Source: Pedobacter sp. FW305-3-2-15-E-R2A2
GTDB taxonomy: Bacteria > Bacteroidota > Bacteroidia > Sphingobacteriales > Sphingobacteriaceae
DNA: 64,000 bases
NCBI RefSeq assembly: GCF_038446955.1
Contig: NZ_CP151803.1
Location: 1,860,001-1,924,000 of the forward strand
Direction: 5' to 3'
The notes under the pieces are model-generated. The model was given only the letters and a program-made list of their open reading frames with translations. It was not told the DNA's origin and did not search any database. The position numbers and the translations under genes are program-made. Shown piece by piece: positions 63,701-64,000 of the stretch. Positions within the stretch are counted from its first letter, which is position 1, and each line of letters begins with the position of its first letter.

Positions 63701-63774
63701 CGGGGTGTAGCGTAGCCCGGTATCGCGCCTGCTTTGGGAGCAGGAGGTCGTAGGTTCGAATCCTGCCACCCCGA
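63701..63774 (+). tRNA. tRNA-Pro (anticodon UGG), copy 3
   Basis: 74 nt, identical to copies 1 and 2. The same AGAAGATACCAGTT precedes it. A terminator follows. Confidence 0.93.
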
Positions 63775-63800
63775 CAACATAGATGTCAAATTCTATCAAA

Positions 63801-63834
63801 AACCCTCTAAATTTCACAGTTTAGAGGTTTTTTT
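63801..63834 (+). terminator. Terminator of the tRNA cluster
   Basis: CCTCTAAA (63804-63811) pairs with TTTAGAGG (63820-63827), followed by a run of T. Downstream to 64000 I see no supported gene. Confidence 0.8.
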
Positions 63835-64000
63835 CGTTTTAGTCATATCAAAGAAAAGCAATGAATATCAAGGTTTTTATGCCCTATTCTACACCCTCTT
63901 TTTTTCAGCTATAATTGTCCTTCAAAAAAAAGTAAAAATGACTACTTGAGTTTTTTGTTATACCGCCTTTTTTAACCCTGTGTTTTGTTCCTCTAATTCT

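Noticed and set aside
63775..64000. Possible attachment site or integrase after the tRNA array
   Set aside because: Only a terminator is visible; no copy of the tRNA 3' end and no integrase start lie before the window ends.

Overview
The window looks like chromosomal DNA from a Bacteroidota bacterium of the Sphingobacteriaceae, most likely Pedobacter or a close relative. The reasons are the type IX secretion C-terminal domain on a giant surface protein, TAnnTTTG-type -7 promoter boxes, few recognisable Shine-Dalgarno sequences, families typical of the phylum (DUF2723, DUF4296, TIGR02757, archaeal-type ProRS, CHU_C) and RHS proteins with Sec signal peptides. This assignment is inference from gene content; no rRNA is present.

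Layout. 1-7.2 kb: a cut-off sulfatase, then housekeeping genes (ubiX, mtaB, lgt, an inositol monophosphatase, an Nfu scaffold, purB). 7.2-18.4 kb is the most unusual region. A two-gene RHS locus (8.3-14.9 kb) ends in a toxin tip resembling NucA/NucB DNases. Two tandem lipoprotein genes follow that resemble the NucA inhibitor Nin/ComJ, and decayed scraps of an older toxin tip and an older RHS core lie among them. The locus is bracketed by two paralogous small Thr-rich lipoprotein genes. Next comes an ECF sigma factor and a membrane protein that joins an anti-sigma-like N-terminus to a trypsin-like protease. Both lipoprotein genes and the sigma gene carry the same GGGTTAC / YGTATTAA promoter-like motif, which points to a self-contained envelope-response regulon.

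18.4-36 kb: an ArsR regulator divergent from a hydrolase-monooxygenase fusion, DUF72, peroxiredoxin, MepB and a large DUF2723 membrane protein. Then comes a minus-strand run (methyltransferase, aspartate kinase, DUF3298 lipoprotein, GNAT, YggS), a plus-strand DUF4296-mutS2 pair, a PQQ-type sugar dehydrogenase and the two 3-oxoacid CoA-transferase subunits.

36-41 kb: a 1229-residue type IX-secreted Gly-rich/PKD protein flanked by two tiny cysteine-containing paralogues, each preceded by the same roughly 155-nt leader. 41-63 kb: uridine kinase with a LysM/RlpA-like protein, Dps, UbiD (the probable client of the UbiX product), a FadL-like porin, a low-complexity lipoprotein, proS, a cystathionine gamma-synthase cluster, a dolichol-phosphate-mannose-synthase-like enzyme, two POT peptide transporters, thiolase, SPFH with a ribbon-helix-helix partner, and a PgpH-type HD phosphodiesterase. 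63.2-63.8 kb: tRNA-Ser(GCU) followed by three identical tRNA-Pro(UGG) genes in tandem.
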